64,000 nucleotides of DNA from Gyromitra esculenta (taxonomy: Eukaryota; Ascomycota; Pezizomycetes; Pezizales; Discinaceae): positions 248,001-312,000 of the forward strand of contig JBCAML010000015.1 in the NCBI GenBank assembly GCA_038503075.1. Direction: 5' to 3'. Positions 24,301 through 36,703 of this stretch are shown here, piece by piece. How positions within the stretch are numbered: the first letter of the stretch is position 1; every line of letters starts with the position of its first letter. The notes beneath the pieces are model-generated. The model was given only the letters and a program-made list of their open reading frames with translations, did not search any database and was not told where the DNA came from. Made by a program: the position numbers and the translations under genes.

Positions 24301-25102
24301 ACATTATTGTCGTGCTCACGATAATGCTCATCATCGATGCCCCTGCTGAAGATACTGTCGAATACCAAGTACGGATCTGGTAGTGCGGCAGGCATCTTCG
24401 TCATCGGTTTAACAGACCTAGCATATGGGGACCCAGATGCACCGAGCTGCGGGTACATGACATTGTTGCCGCTGCCATCAGCTTGGCGGAAATGAAACTT
24501 CGAACCAAGATAAGATAGAGGAGGATGTTGAAGAGAGTCCCAGAGTTGATCGACTTGATGCGTAGTAAGGGCGATTCGGACTTTGCTAGTTGGGGGCAAT
24601 CGGGAAGTGAGTTGGATTACTCGTTCCATCTATTCAAACAAAACAACCGTCAACACAATTTTCTCATATAACACACCACAAAAAACAATAGGCCGTATCA
24701 TCACAGAAAATAAGTGAAATCACTCCAAACGACCTTGTAATACATATAGAATAATGAAATATGTGGAACACAGGATTAACTGGGGCAGCATACGATCATG
24801 GTCTTATCATCCACCGGCCCACCCTTCCTCTTTTGTTGAACGAGGGCAATTAATGTGCTTATGCTTTCTAAAAGAAAACCACCCTGCCTCAATGCTCCGA
24901 TATCTGTCCAGATACCCGTCTTTTGGTGATCTGAGAGGTTGATAGAACCATTTCCATACCGATTGGGCAGAGGGCGATTCGAAGCATGAATCACTGCAGT
25001 AAGTTGCTCAAAAGTACTGTCTTCTTCCTTTTTCGAACTCTTCGCAAGAGGTGGAAGAGGCCTTTGGCTTGCAGCCGAAGCGCTCTCTCCGTTGGAAGTC
25101 AT
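21364..25102 (-). CDS. ppo: Psi-producing oxygenase: fatty-acid dioxygenase/P450 fusion (Ppo, linoleate diol synthase family)
   Basis: Encodes a two-domain haem enzyme that dioxygenates linoleic or oleic acid and then isomerises the hydroperoxide to oxylipins (psi factors) that steer sporulation in ascomycetes. Six exons: 25102-24794, 24629-24260, 24206-23978, 23907-23333, 23270-22064 and 22006-21364, giving 1110 residues; all junctions keep phase and use GT-AG. The animal-peroxidase-like domain (about residues 100-650) has the distal haem histidine in ASIIIHDLFRTN (His226) and the catalytic Tyr411 with proximal His414 in YRWHSC. The C-terminal P450 domain keeps the NQGQ helix-I motif and the haem-thiolate cysteine in GPHECLGK (Cys1042). 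The retained cysteine argues for an active diol-synthase-type P450 rather than a dioxygenase-only (10R-DOX, PpoC-like) protein; which diol is made cannot be read from the sequence. Length is near that of known PpoA. Confidence 0.93.
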
Positions 25103-26830
25103 TACAATTGTGGTATGAGATATTAAGAATAAAGAGTTGTACTAGGATGGATGATCGAAGGAAAGGCAGTCTTGTTATTTGATATAGAAAACAGTACGGC
25201 CTTTCTCTCGATCAACTGTGCAAGGCGTACGGTGATGGGATCTGTCACAATAGCTGGCAGGAGCCCCAATATATACGACGTTCATTCCAGCCTTCATTCT
25301 GCATGCACCCACTCTTTTATTTTGCAAAGGTGACCAATAAATTAAGCGACATGTTTCCACCCCTCTCCCTCTTCTTCAACCTCCCACTAGCTGTGTATCG
25401 CAAGAATTGTCTTTCTGGTAAATGGGAAACGATAATGAGGGGTTGATCAGGTGAGCGCGGTTGGCCATGTGTCTAAGGTTGGCGAGCGGTGGTGAATCCT
25501 ACGCTGCTGCCAATGAACATGCACTGGAATCTAGAGCCGGCGGGGGGCTCAAAATAAATCCTGGCAACAGCAGCAAAAATTGATACCCGCTCTGCATACG
25601 AGAATTGCGATATGGTTCTTTTCAGGTAACTACATGTATGTGCAGCAGGCAGCCCAATCCAGCTAGCGGTACTAAGTAACCCGAGAGTGTTATTCAAGCT
25701 AGAGCACACTGGCTTGCCCAGTCTCACCTGCGTCCAAATCTGTGGTAGGTTCGGCGGATAGTTGGTTATCTAGGTTCTCCCTCAGCTGAAAAAGCGCCCG
25801 CGATGTTAAGGGTGATGGGCACATCTTGAGATTGGTAAAACCAACCATGCATCAAACATGCACATTGACCTCTGTGGCTGGCTGGCCTCGGCCAGGAGGG
25901 TCACTGCCCAGCGACGATGGAGGTGGGGGATTAGACTGCTTGATAGTGTATTTTGGAGTAGAGTACCTGAGTGTGCTTAGATTATATCAGAACATACCCG
26001 GAAATAAATGATCCTATCCTCTTCAGTGAGTGAATGAGTAATCTTGTTTCTTTTCTCCCCTATCTACATCTAAAACCCTAGAGAAAGCTGATGGTGATGA
26101 TTGACTTCATAGATTTCCTTCAATCCCTGCTCGATTCCTCCGTGCTGCTGCATCGCGTACTTGCCTCGTATCGTGCTCCTCCTCGTCTTCAGCCAACTCG
26201 CTAATCGCTTAGGCAAGGATTCTGGGGTGATATTTTTATGATCTCGAATCACTATGCATTGATTTACCTTTCGCCTCCTGGGCCGTGATTGTTGTTGGTT
26301 GTTCCGAGCCAAGATCGCATTCCCTGGCACTGGACTTGATCGTCGCCACTAGCTACATTGGACGGGGCCATCTGCCTTCGCGCAGTTCGGCTCGGTAAGT
26401 TCGCTCTAAAGGTTAGTCAAAAGCTTTTTTTGATGTTGGCTGTGTTACGACGCCAATCACGAATTGTCTTGGACTGTCGGGCCTGAGGTTGTTTTTTTTT
26501 TTTTCCCCCTCTTGCCCTGCGCGTTATGGAACCCTCTTACGTATCACGGCATGAAGGCTGCAGAATCTATCAATCGTCAGCTATGGATTACCAGCCTCTA
26601 CTGAGGGGGTTTTCCCCCACAATAATATAGACGCCAGCAAATAAAAAGATCCGTTACATCCATGCAAAACTCTACCAATTGAACACCGGTCATCTCGCTG
26701 GAGATAGGTGGCTATTGACATCTAGGACCCATCGGACGAGATTCCCGCGAATTGAGTATCGAAATTGGGTTATTGTGATATTGAGTGGTGGATGTTGACT
26801 CTACTGATGATCAAACATACCACTTTTGCG
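25103..26830. other. Intergenic upstream of the Ppo gene
   Basis: Presumed promoter of the minus-strand oxygenase gene followed by unassigned sequence. No coding region is supported; short frames show no family features. A T run lies near 26491-26504. Confidence 0.5.
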
Positions 26831-27299
26831 GGAGAAAACCTTTCCCATGCCCGCGCTTTTCCTGCAGTACTTTCGGATACCCTCCCCCCTCTAAGACAAC
26901 ACCCACACCCTTCCACACATGCCCAAGGGAATGCACCTATGAGCATCTCCCAGCAAGCGGTAGATATAGCTTCAAAATATTAATAAGAAATAAATAAAGT
27001 TATAATAAATCTAACAAAAACCCTTGTTAATTCAATTTCTTGGAAGTTTCTATATTATCCCTTCATAACTTACCCATGTTTTTTGGTCTTGGTTTAATTA
27101 CATGGTAGAGATGTTCTTGGGATAGGGATGCTCTTGACATGATTTCTTAGTATACTTCAACTGTGCCCTAGGATTTAGGGAGGTGGTTGATTTTTTTTAT
27201 GGTAAAACAATGGTTTTACTTTGGATGGGTGTGTCTTTAGCGGTCGAGGGTATCCGAAAGTACTGCAGGAAAAGCGCGGGCATAGGAAAGGTTTTCTCC
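26831..27299. mobile_element. Inverted-repeat element F with 54-bp arms
   Basis: Arms of 54 bp at 26831-26884 and 27246-27299 are inverted copies with a single obvious mismatch (outer end GGAGAAAACCTTTCC). They are separated by 361 bp of sequence without a gene. Weaker inverted similarity extends inward from each arm. Near-identity of the arms suggests recent mobility or gene conversion. I did not find a clear target-site duplication, so the element class is open. Confidence 0.6.
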
Positions 27300-28412
27300 T
27301 TTTACGGGCATCAAGTGAATCATGAACAGCTATCTGGACGATCAACTAAGAGGTTGGTTGAAGTGAGCCTCAGTGACCTCATACTGAGCTATGGTATTCT
27401 TGAGACATCAATTGCTTATCGTCATTTATTTCCTCTACTTTTGTCTGAGGATAGGCCCTATTCCCGCTTTTTCAATGAGTACGAGACTGATTTGCACACG
27501 CTTAGCTTCGATATACGCGCGTAAATCCGCATCTACGCAGAGTCACGTAGGTAGCTGAGCGTGAAAGTAGAACATATTCAGTGAGGCAGATTTCTGATGG
27601 GCAGTGATTTGCAAGGAAGATGTTTTACAAGCCGAAAAATCAAGTCCGGTTCTCCAATAAACCTAACTAGGCTTATAGATAGCAATGGGCGCAACCTACA
27701 AAATCAGCCCACGGTTATCACGTAGATCAATAAATAGGTAATTTTTATTTCTGGGATGAAGGCCAAAGAGAGCAAAAGTAAGGAAGCTTCTCATCTTTTT
27801 TTTTTTTTTGCTTATTTCGTTTCTTACTTTTTATTGTCAATTTTAGCTATGTACTTAGGTTCATTGAAGAACCCGACCTTTATTTTAGCTAGTAGACTGG
27901 CAATACGTATTTACGCAACTATCTGCTATATACATTTATTTAAAACCTATTAGCGTGAGGTAAATCGGAAACTTCTGCATACATACATATCTACAACCTA
28001 GGGACAAAGGCATGTGGGGTTCAGCTCTCTGGTGGTACACACCTGCCAAGGTCGACTGCATATGGTCCACTTTACCCATACTACGCGGGTATGCATTGAT
28101 CTCTACACTATACTATGAGCTGGGTACAGATTTCTTATTGTGGCCTTCGCCGTAACACGCCAGCTTCCTGGAAAATAAACCTTGTCTTCCAGCTAGGAAA
28201 TTTTATTGCGAAGACCGTACGGAAGGGGGAAATTATCACGCTTCGTGATAGTTTATGCAAGTCCTTGCGGCTAAGATCACGGGGCTGAGAGGCTGACTGC
28301 CTCAAAAGCGGATTGGGCCGATCTGGGTCCTGTAATCGGGATCGTGATAGCAAGAGCGATGTTCCTTGATGCTACCAACGAACATGCCACGCGCGTCGGC
28401 ATAGAAATAATA
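27300..28412. other. Intergenic, repeat-rich, no gene
   Basis: No coding region or RNA gene recognised. A T run occurs near 27798-27810. Confidence 0.5.
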
Positions 28413-28518
28413 GTGACTTTACGCAAATATATCCAGCTCCGATTTCTAGCAATTTAACTGGTGCAGATCAGCTTCTGGTTACTCAAAAACCAGGGCTGGC
28501 TCAAAAGCGCAAGGTCTC
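28413..28518. mobile_element. MITE-like element D, copy 1 (106 bp, degenerate ends)
   Basis: A 106-bp sequence strongly similar along its length to 36857-36962 in the same orientation. It shares CAAATA-ATCCAGCTCC, the TTCTAGCAATTT core and AAAAACCAGGGCT. Terminal inverted repeats correspond to GAGACTTTGCGC but carry substitutions here (GTGACTTTACGC and GCGCAAGGTCTC). The left flank is TA and the right flank has decayed to TG. Older than the second copy. Confidence 0.7.
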
Positions 28519-30640
28519 TGATCTTCGTTGCCAAAGTATCCTACATGCCACTTACCATTCGATGACGAGAAATAGTGATTTCCATAGCTTTCAAGCATCA
28601 TTGCACAAGGTGAAATCCCGAAGCACTGGTCCCTTGACCGGCAACCGACAGATATGGAGTTTAAACCCCCAAAAAATCAGAGGCATCTACTTTCGGGAGT
28701 TTAATAAAGTACGCCCAACGGCTAATACTGATATCGAGAAGGGACCCACAAATTATCGTCCTGGGAGGCTGCCATGCGACCGTAATAACCTTAAAGAATA
28801 ATGAAGGCATAGAACTCGAAATATCCAGTACGGGGCTGGCTGGGAGGGCATTTGGCAGAGGGAGGGAGGGTTTGTGCCGCTATCCGAACTACAAGTAATT
28901 ATAATTTACCAATTCGCTTTAGCAGAATCAGTACACCAAGCTAGCACCAACCCTCCGGGAGCCGAAGTAACTAGGCGCAATCGGAGGCCGTGCGGCCACA
29001 CGAAATCGGCAGGCCAGTCTCTGCATAACGTGAAATTAAGGTTAAGGGTTCTACCACCGCGTGCGTTTTGTTGAACTATAATCGAATTTAGTTTAGTGTA
29101 TTATGAGGTAGCTGATGGAGTAGCTCGCTAGTTTTGTAAATGCTGCAAAGACATTACTTAGTACCTTGAAGAGAGCAAAGTTCAGGGTTTGACGTATATA
29201 TTTACTAGAGAGGTTCAGTGCACTATCTTAGGCGGGTATTTTGGGGGGTATCTACGTGTAGTGCTAGAGGAAGAATTCGAAAACACTAGACTTCGAAGCT
29301 CAGGGCCCTGGGTATAACGAGGCTTGGCGGTCTTGGCTGACAAACTGATCTCCATTTTGTGGCGAAATATTTCATTTGCTACCCAAACCTCGCTATGCCC
29401 TCTGCCCCTCTACCGCTCTAGTTGGTGACCATCTTAACTGGCCAACCAGAGTAAGAGATGAGATAGGTAAGTATACCGTATTTACTCGAAAAATTGAGTA
29501 GCTTGCTTTCTCTCACGATTCAGTCTCTCGTTGAGCCCTTCAGTATCCCTGAAGGTGAGCAGTGCTACTTAAGCGAGATACTAACTCGTTCGAAGAGTGC
29601 GGTATTTCTACAAGTTCTACGGGGGGTATACTTCAAGGCGAAGTATCGGCGATGTTTCACAGCGAAGGTTCGAGATAGAAGCGAGATAGTATTAAGATAA
29701 TACGGGTAGAAGTGACGAACGTTCTTAATGTAAGACCGGTACTTTTTACCGCGGAAATCTCAGAAGGCTTTAGATAACAATCTGACGCTATAACCTTGCC
29801 CGGTTGCTTATCCATGCACTAATCTGTGATAGCAATCTGCTTCTTATGAACCGCTAAAAGATAACGTAGGGTTGAGGTAGGGATCGACGAAGTTCGTGAA
29901 GAAGCTTGATAGTCGGGTTTTTTAATAGCTAATTTGAAGGGTCGCTTGGCGCATGTGTAGTTTGAATATCGATTTCTTGTTGGGTATCGTGTTCGTTCGA
30001 ATATCTTTCTTCGTCTAGCAAATCGTACGGAAGGACGAGTGCATTTGTGGACGCGTCGTGACTTTGAGGTTCGTGTCGCGTGAAGCGACAATGAAGTCTC
30101 TTGAAGAAATAAAGTTAACAATGAAGAAAGTATTCTTGAAGATGAAACGAGCAACGCGAGGCGGCGGAGAGTATGAATGAAAGTCGTATCTGCATTAGTA
30201 TCTGATATAATATTGATAAAGGCTGGATTAACTTCGTCATTGTCATCCGGAAGAAGACCGTACCAAACGGTGAAACATTTGAATCTTATAGTAGTCAGCG
30301 TCGAATCTGAGGCTATGTAATAACGTGAACTAACGTGGAGAAATCATAGACCCGAAACGCTTTCAAGCCCATTCCTCTTATACCGTTATCGTATGGTGTG
30401 ATAGTCGGAATTGCGTATGACGTATAAGCGAATCGGGAAGTGTCGATCGAAAGAGTCGGTAATTGATATGAGAAAGCGAAGCATCAAATCCAAGATCTTA
30501 TTAATAATCAGCGAGATTAATAATAGCAGACATGGTCGGGGATTGAGCAATTAGTCGTATGTGTGCATCGTAAGCGAAGCTGAAGTCGTAGCATTAATTC
30601 TGATAGGTATAGCAACTTAAGGAAAGAAAGGAAAGAAAAT
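28519..30640. other. Intergenic, unassigned repeat-like sequence
   Basis: No intact gene. Frames at 29494-29700 (+) and 29819-30154 (-) have biased, non-family composition and may be decayed transposon coding sequence. A 28-bp segment at about 29474-29502 (TACCGTATTTACTCGAAAAA...) recurs inverted at about 36675-36703 with one difference. Confidence 0.4.
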
Positions 30641-31030
30641 TTAAATGGATAAGCTGTTTTTAGTTGGTTAATAGTCTGAAGGTTATTGGGGTATTGTGTT
30701 ACGTTGTCGTTCGCATGTTTCTTTAGGTTTAGTTGCGATGAGTCAAGTCTTTGTCGTGAACGAGTTGGAATGAGGTATATAAGCGAAGGGATTTTCACTC
30801 TTGTTGTCTTTTATTACTTTAAGCGACGTCTTATATAGCGACTCTTGTATTTCACAATCTGGCCGCTCGGTTATCTGCATGCTCCTTGTCGCCGTCACTC
30901 GAGTCATACATCTTGAGCAACCGTAGAGCGCAGTAGACGTCGTGAATCTTTCTCGTCGACTTAGTTTTAGTAGCGACTCTTCATCTCGGGGATACGAGAG
31001 CAGAAGATAAAGCGCCATGGCCATGAGATT
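30641..31030 (+). repeat. 5' LTR of the Ty3/gypsy relic (approximate ends)
   Basis: Aligns along its length with 35793-36185 in the same orientation. Shared blocks include TATTGGGGTATTGTGTTACG, GTTTCTTTAGGTTTAGTTGC, GAGTCAAGTCTTTGTCGTGA and GAGGTATATAAGCGAAGGGA. TATATAA inside the repeat is a plausible TATA element of the LTR promoter. The copies differ by many substitutions and small indels, so the insertion is old. Exact ends could not be fixed. Confidence 0.75.
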
Positions 31031-32426
31031 ACGTTCTTATCATCGCCTCTCTTACATTTCCTTGGCTATTCTAAGCCCATCAGCCGCCAATGACAGCCTG
31101 CTGCCCCATGGACTTTTGGGCAGAGAATTCCGAAATCGCCGCCAGCCATCGCGCCTCGCAACATGAGGAAATACGATCCGTGCGACGGGTCGAAAGCACC
31201 TCTGTGAGCCTGCTGTTAGAAGGCATGTCTGAAAGGAATAACATGTGTGAGTTCATGACTGCCGTCCCGGTCTGACGGTGACGAAGTGCCGCGCCTTCTC
31301 CTGTCCTCCATACTTTCTGTACATGTCATGCCTCATTCATACGAGGAGGCCGCTCGGACAAAATGCGGCCAGATAAATTCAATGGGTCTCGCGATAAAGC
31401 TCACCACTGGGTTTGTTACGCGAGCTCAGTCGAAATTTCTCGGTTAACGGCACTCTCAGCAGCAACAACATTGGTCTTATATCTTGCCGTCTTGAAGAGC
31501 CATTCTCGAACAAGTTCGTCGGCTCCGTCTCACAGCAGAACAGCTACTGCAGGCTCGCCGCCGTCGATCGCGCCATAAAGCAATTTCGGCGACACGAGCC
31601 TCTCGCGCCGCCGCCGCATGAGTCATCAACGACAAAGGGAAAAAGAGATTTCTCCTCGCTATAGATTCCGTCGTCGTGGGACGCACTCAATTACGACAGT
31701 CTGCCAAAAATGATCTTTCGGAGTTTGGCATCGGACGAGTTAAAAGAAGCGGTAGTGACGGTTCTTGCGACTTCCCCACTACCTTCACTTCCCTCTCGCG
31801 CCTTCCTCCTCCGCCTGATAACCGTATCCGGGCAAGAAGAGAGGAGAAGAAAATACCGCCCGTAACACCACGGCAATTCGCCGCCCTACCACCGCCCCCG
31901 CCGCCTTTACTCCTGCCTCCTCTTCCTTCGCCGGAGGGACTTGTCCCCACGTGGATCTTTCTTTCGGTCGCACCTACTTCTCGCCCCGCCTCGAACAAAG
32001 ACTATGTTCGAGTTAACGGGAGGAGAAACTATCACCCGAAGAAAAGCGTGGAGACATGCACCAATAATCGTCGTTTATTTTGCGCCGAGAAGCATATCTT
32101 TTCCAATCGCCCTCCGCTCCAAACGCCTCGCGTGAGGGGAGCGTTACTAACTCCGCCGTCGCTCCTCCCGCTCCTTCTGTTTTCCCACCGCCGCCGCCTC
32201 GCTTTTCTGCTTTGATGCAGAGACTCAGTTGAGTCTTTAAACTAGTTCAACGAGTCCGCTCAGCCGACTCGCTTCCTGCTCCCTTTTCTCCTTTGTCTGC
32301 GTTCTTTACGGGTTTCGGTGTCGGACGTGTGTGTGGAGGATACTTTGGATTTAACATTTTGTAATTTCTTGTAACCTTTCCCACCAAAATAAAATCATAA
32401 AAACACACGCACTTCGACACCTGCCT

Positions 32427-35205
32427 CGGGTTCGCTTTCATTGATGAAGACTTTGTGCGTCACCATTCCCTGCCCCTATCTCTCCTCAAAACCCTCGCCA
32501 ATTGGAAGTCATTGACGGCCGAACAATTGCCTCGAGACATTACCAACCTCTGTCACCCTGAGCTTTTCCATCCAACAAGACACCGAAAAAGCTCCTTTCT
32601 TCGTCACCAAACCAGCCATTACCCCAAGTATTAGGTATTCCCTGGATGAACCTCCATGATGTTCATTTACAGTTTGCAAACAAAAGCATTGAATTCAATT
32701 CTGAATTCTGCACCACTCACTGCACCCCTAAACAATCTGTTGTCTCACCAACGCCATCCCCCCACCGAACAAGCTTAACGCGCTTTATTGGCGCCGCCGC
32801 TTTCCGTACGCTTGCTAGAAAAAGGTATCCAGGTTTATGCCATGTCCCTCTATGAAATCAATAAGCGTTTCGATAACAAGACAACCAAAGAAGAGTGAAG
32901 AACGAATACCTGCCGAATACCACGAATATCTGACACGTGTTCGATAAAGCCTAAAGCTCGCGACTCCCCTCGCCGACCCTACGACCACAAGATTACACCC
33001 TACAAGAGCGCAAGGAACCACCGTTCGACCTCTACAGATGATGTCTCGATTTGAACTTCTAGTTCTTAAGACATCGAAGACATAACTTAAAAAAGGATTC
33101 ATCCGCGCAGTTCATCTTCCGCCGTTCTCCAGCCCTCTTCGCCGCTGCTCGATTGGTTCCCTCCGACTTTGTGTCGATTATCGCGCCTTAACGCTCTCAC
33201 GCGAAAGACAGATACACTTCCCCGATCAAAGAAACCTTGGATCGCTCGCAAAAGCTCAGTGGTACTAAACTCGATCTCCGGGATGGCTTTCACCAAATTC
33301 GTATCGCTGAGGAGAAGAATGGAAAACAGCCTTTCGAACACGATATGGCCTATACGAATACATGGTAATGCCATTCGGTCTTACCAACGCCCGGTACATT
33401 CCAGCGATTCGTGAACGACTCCCTCCGAGAATTTCTAGATCTTTTCGCACGGCCTACCTCGACGACATTCTTATCTACAATGATACTCTTACCGAAAGAC
33501 AAAGATACATGTCGACAAGTCCTCGACGCCTTGAAAGCCAATAACATACTTCTCAAACCTGAGAAGTGTGAATTCCACGTCCAATCTATCAAATACCTCG
33601 GCCTAATACTAACCCCTGAGGGTATAAAAATGGACGACGATAAACTCAAAGCTGTCCGGGATTGGAACCGCCCAAAGTCAGTAAAAGATGTACAAGCCTT
33701 TCTTGGCTTCGCAAATTTTTACCGACGATTCATCCTAGGATTCTCCCGACTAGCCGCCCCCCTTACTGCTTTCACAAGAAAAGGCATTGTTTTTGAGTGG
33801 ACAGTCGAAGCGGAACTCGCGTTTGAAGCGCTGAAGGATGCCTTCACTAAAGCCCCCGTTCTCATCCACTTCGACCCCCGAAAGAAAATCTTCGTGGAAT
33901 CCGATGCTTCTGATTTCGTCTCCGGTGGTGTTCTCTCCCAACTTGACGATAACGGCGTACTTCACCCTGTGGCCTTCTTCTCCAAAAAGCACTCACCAGC
34001 TGAATGCAATTACGAGATTTATGACAAGCGAACTTCTCGCTATTATACGCGTTTCGAGGAATGGAGACCAGAGCTTGAAGCGATCGAATTACCCATCTCG
34101 CTTATTACCGACCATAAGAACTTGGAATATTTCATGACCACCAAGCAACTTAATCGACGACAAGTCGATGGGCTGAATACCTTTCACGTTTTGACTTCGT
34201 CATTACCTATAGACCAGGAGTACAAGGAGGAAAACCGGACGCACCGACTCGAGATCGTGAGATCTCCCTGAAGAAGCGAGATGAAAGACTAAGACACCAA
34301 CACCAAATAGTCCCGAAAGAGAAGAACGTCGATCCTAAGCTGAGTTTGTTTTCGGGTTCTTTATCAAATGAACCCGCTGAATTGGATGCCTCCTCGATAC
34401 TTTAATGAATCTTGGATATAATGCTGACCCGTTCCCACAAAAATCCTCCTAGACTTAAAAATGGCGAACGACAATCCAAAGAGATCACCCTGTGCGATTG
34501 TACTGAAGTCACGGTCGCCTTTATTACCGACAAAAACTCTATATCCCTGATCACGACCCTCTTCGCCTCCTCATCCTACAACGACATCACGACGCCCTCG
34601 CTGCCACCCAGTGACGCGAAAATCCTTCGAACTCATTTCGCGCATTTCTATTGGCCAAAGATGAGAGAATACATTGGCCGTTATACGCGAACTGTCATAC
34701 CTGTCGACGAGCAAAACCAAGCACCCTCGGTACCCAAGGCGTCCCGAAACCACTCCCCATCCCTAATCGCCCCTAAGAGCTATCAATGGACTTCGTTACC
34801 GGACTCCCGTAATCCAACGGCTTTGATGCTATTATGGTATGGATCGACTCTCAAGATGCGCACCTTATCCCGCGCAATACGACCGTCAACGCCGAGCAAA
34901 CAGCCGAACTCTATCTCCAAAATGTTTGGAAGCTACACGGACTACCTTCCCATATCAACTTCGGATAGAGAACGCAGTTCTGCTAAGTTTTGGAAACATC
35001 TTTCTTAACGCCTTTGAATATTTCCATTTCGGATGTCAACGTCCTTCCACGCAAACAGATGGTCAAACCGAACGTCTTAATGCCGTTATGGAACAATATC
35101 TTCGATGTTATGTTTCTTACCAACAAGACGACGACAAAATGATCACCTATTGCGAGTTCGCCAATAATAAGAGTCGTGAAAGCTACTTTTTTCGCCAATT
35201 ATAGT
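32427..35205 (+). pseudogene. pol relic: protease, reverse transcriptase, RNase H, integrase
   Basis: Fragments in shifting frames of a retrotransposon polyprotein. About 32427-32720: an aspartic-protease-like region with FIDEDFVRHHSLPL and LHDVHLQFANKSIEFNS. About 33120-33700: reverse transcriptase with [22 protein letters not shown] and the catalytic YLDDIL box, then ILLKPEKCEFHV. About 33630-34150: the RT thumb (FLGFANFYRRFI) and RNase H (ESDASDFVSGGVLSQ). About 34776-35205: integrase core pieces such as [21 protein letters not shown] and a plus-frame [20 protein letters not shown] stretch. Several frameshifts and stops separate these parts. The longest intact frame, 33411-34271, keeps the second half of RT and RNase H. 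Confidence 0.88.
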
Positions 35206-35792
35206 TCTGTCCTTTTTTGACACCTCCGTCGTCTCGATGACCGCTCACTCGGACCTCGACGCTAATGACGACACAAATGGAAGAACTTAGAAACAGCCGA
35301 GTTCAAATGAGGACAAGCGCAAGATATTTTCGAGACCAGTATTAATCAATGCACGCCGTTCATTCAAAGTCAACGATCGTGTCTTCATATCTATGAAACG
35401 TGAGACGGCAGAATTCGAGTGAATTTGGAAGTGGAGCGGTCCCTTAAAATAAAACGAATAATCTCGCGTATCTTATGAGATAGACTGTATCGTACATGAA
35501 ATACCATCCGTATTTCACGTTTATTAATTAAAGCTGCTCACTGTTGACCCACTCAGGTTATTACCACCACGTCCAGTCAACGATCATGAAGAATATCTTG
35601 TCGAAAGTATCACTGGGATTCTCGCATTCGCCACGGGAAGCTACAATACGGTGGAATGGACGAGTTATGCGCTTACCTGCGTGGGAACAATGATTATCAT
35701 ACGGATCTTGACGATGAGACGTTTTTAACGATATCCAAGAAACCAGGAAGGCGGTTAGTGTTCGCAGGAGGCTCGCGGCTATAAGGGAGAAT

Positions 35793-36185
35793 TTTCATGG
35801 ATAACTGTTTTCGTTGGTTCGCGGATCTGAGTTATTGGGGTATTGTGTTACGTTGTCGTTCATATGTTTCTTTAGGTTTAGTTGCGGTGAGTCAAGTCTT
35901 TGTCGTGAACGAGTTGGAATGAGGTATATAAGCGAAGGGATTTTCCTCTTGTTGTACTTTTCCTTCTTCTTTCTTTAAGAACGTCTTCTATAGCACTCTT
36001 GTATTTTACAATACAACCTCGGTTATCTGCATAACCTCGCACTGTCGCCGCCCTCAAGTCCTCTATACTTGAGACAATTCGTAGAGCCTGTGGATCACCG
36101 TGAATACTCTCGTCGCTTAGTTTTCCCTTCAAGTAGCACTGCTCATCTCGGGGGATACCTGAGAGCTTGAAGATAAAACCTCGCC
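35793..36185 (+). repeat. 3' LTR of the Ty3/gypsy relic (approximate ends)
   Basis: Direct-repeat partner of 30641-31030, with the same TATATAAGCGAAGGGA block and a similar 3' part (CTCGGTTATCTGCAT, CATCTCGGGG). Divergence between the two LTRs is visible throughout, including indels near 35950-36000. Exact boundaries uncertain. Confidence 0.75.
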
Positions 36186-36502
36186 CCTTGAGAGAAAAAC
36201 ATGAACGACCAAAATCCTTCACTTAAATACCCCGCTTTTCCTGTAACACCAACAACAACCCGACAACAACCGAACCACAAAGACATTATTTCAATAACCA
36301 AAATATACCCGAACAATAAGGAAATTATACAACCATCCAAACAATAACAAAACCAGCAACCAGACCACGATTCCTTCCCTAAGTCAATCCATGAAACTTT
36401 CTTGGATCTAACTTAAATTAGCTTAGAAACTACCCGAAATCGGCTTAGATACGCCGCTCAATCTCTGACAAATTCTTTCGCGGGTTAGTGGCGAAGTGTA
36501 TA

Positions 36503-36671
36503 CTCGGGTCAGGGGTGAAGTATTGGGACACCCTGGAAAGGGAGAACAACGCCGTGACGTAGCGAAATATTACGAAATGCAGTAGGGCACGGTGAAAACA
36601 ACAGAGTGATACTGTGACCGCTCAGATCCGTGACACCCTAGTAGGTCCCAATACTTCGCCCCTGACCCGAG
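36503..36671. mobile_element. MITE-like inverted-repeat element C, TA-flanked
   Basis: A 169-bp element with inverted arms of about 27 bp beginning CTCGGGTCAGGGG and one mismatch between the arms. TA flanks both ends (36501-36502 and 36672-36673). No coding capacity. It sits 32 bp from element B copy 2, a cluster of two similar-sized insertions. Confidence 0.75.
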
Positions 36672-36703
36672 TACGCTACCCAATTTTTCGAGTAAATACG
36701 GTA

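Larger units (their letters stand above)
30641..36185 (+). mobile_element. Decayed Ty3/gypsy LTR retrotransposon
   Basis: A retrotransposon of about 5.5 kb with two related LTRs and, between them, pieces of a pol polyprotein in the order protease, reverse transcriptase, RNase H, integrase. That order defines Ty3/gypsy (integrase last). The frame changes several times and stops are present, so it cannot make a working polyprotein. The 31.1-32.4 kb part, where gag should lie, shows no recognisable capsid or zinc knuckle; the long proline-rich plus-strand frame at 31676-32215 is not convincingly gag. Orientation is plus. Confidence 0.85.

Noticed and set aside
31676..32215. 179-codon plus-strand frame inside the LTR element, a candidate gag
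   Set aside because: Proline-rich, no capsid or zinc-knuckle motif, and frames on the other strand are equally open.
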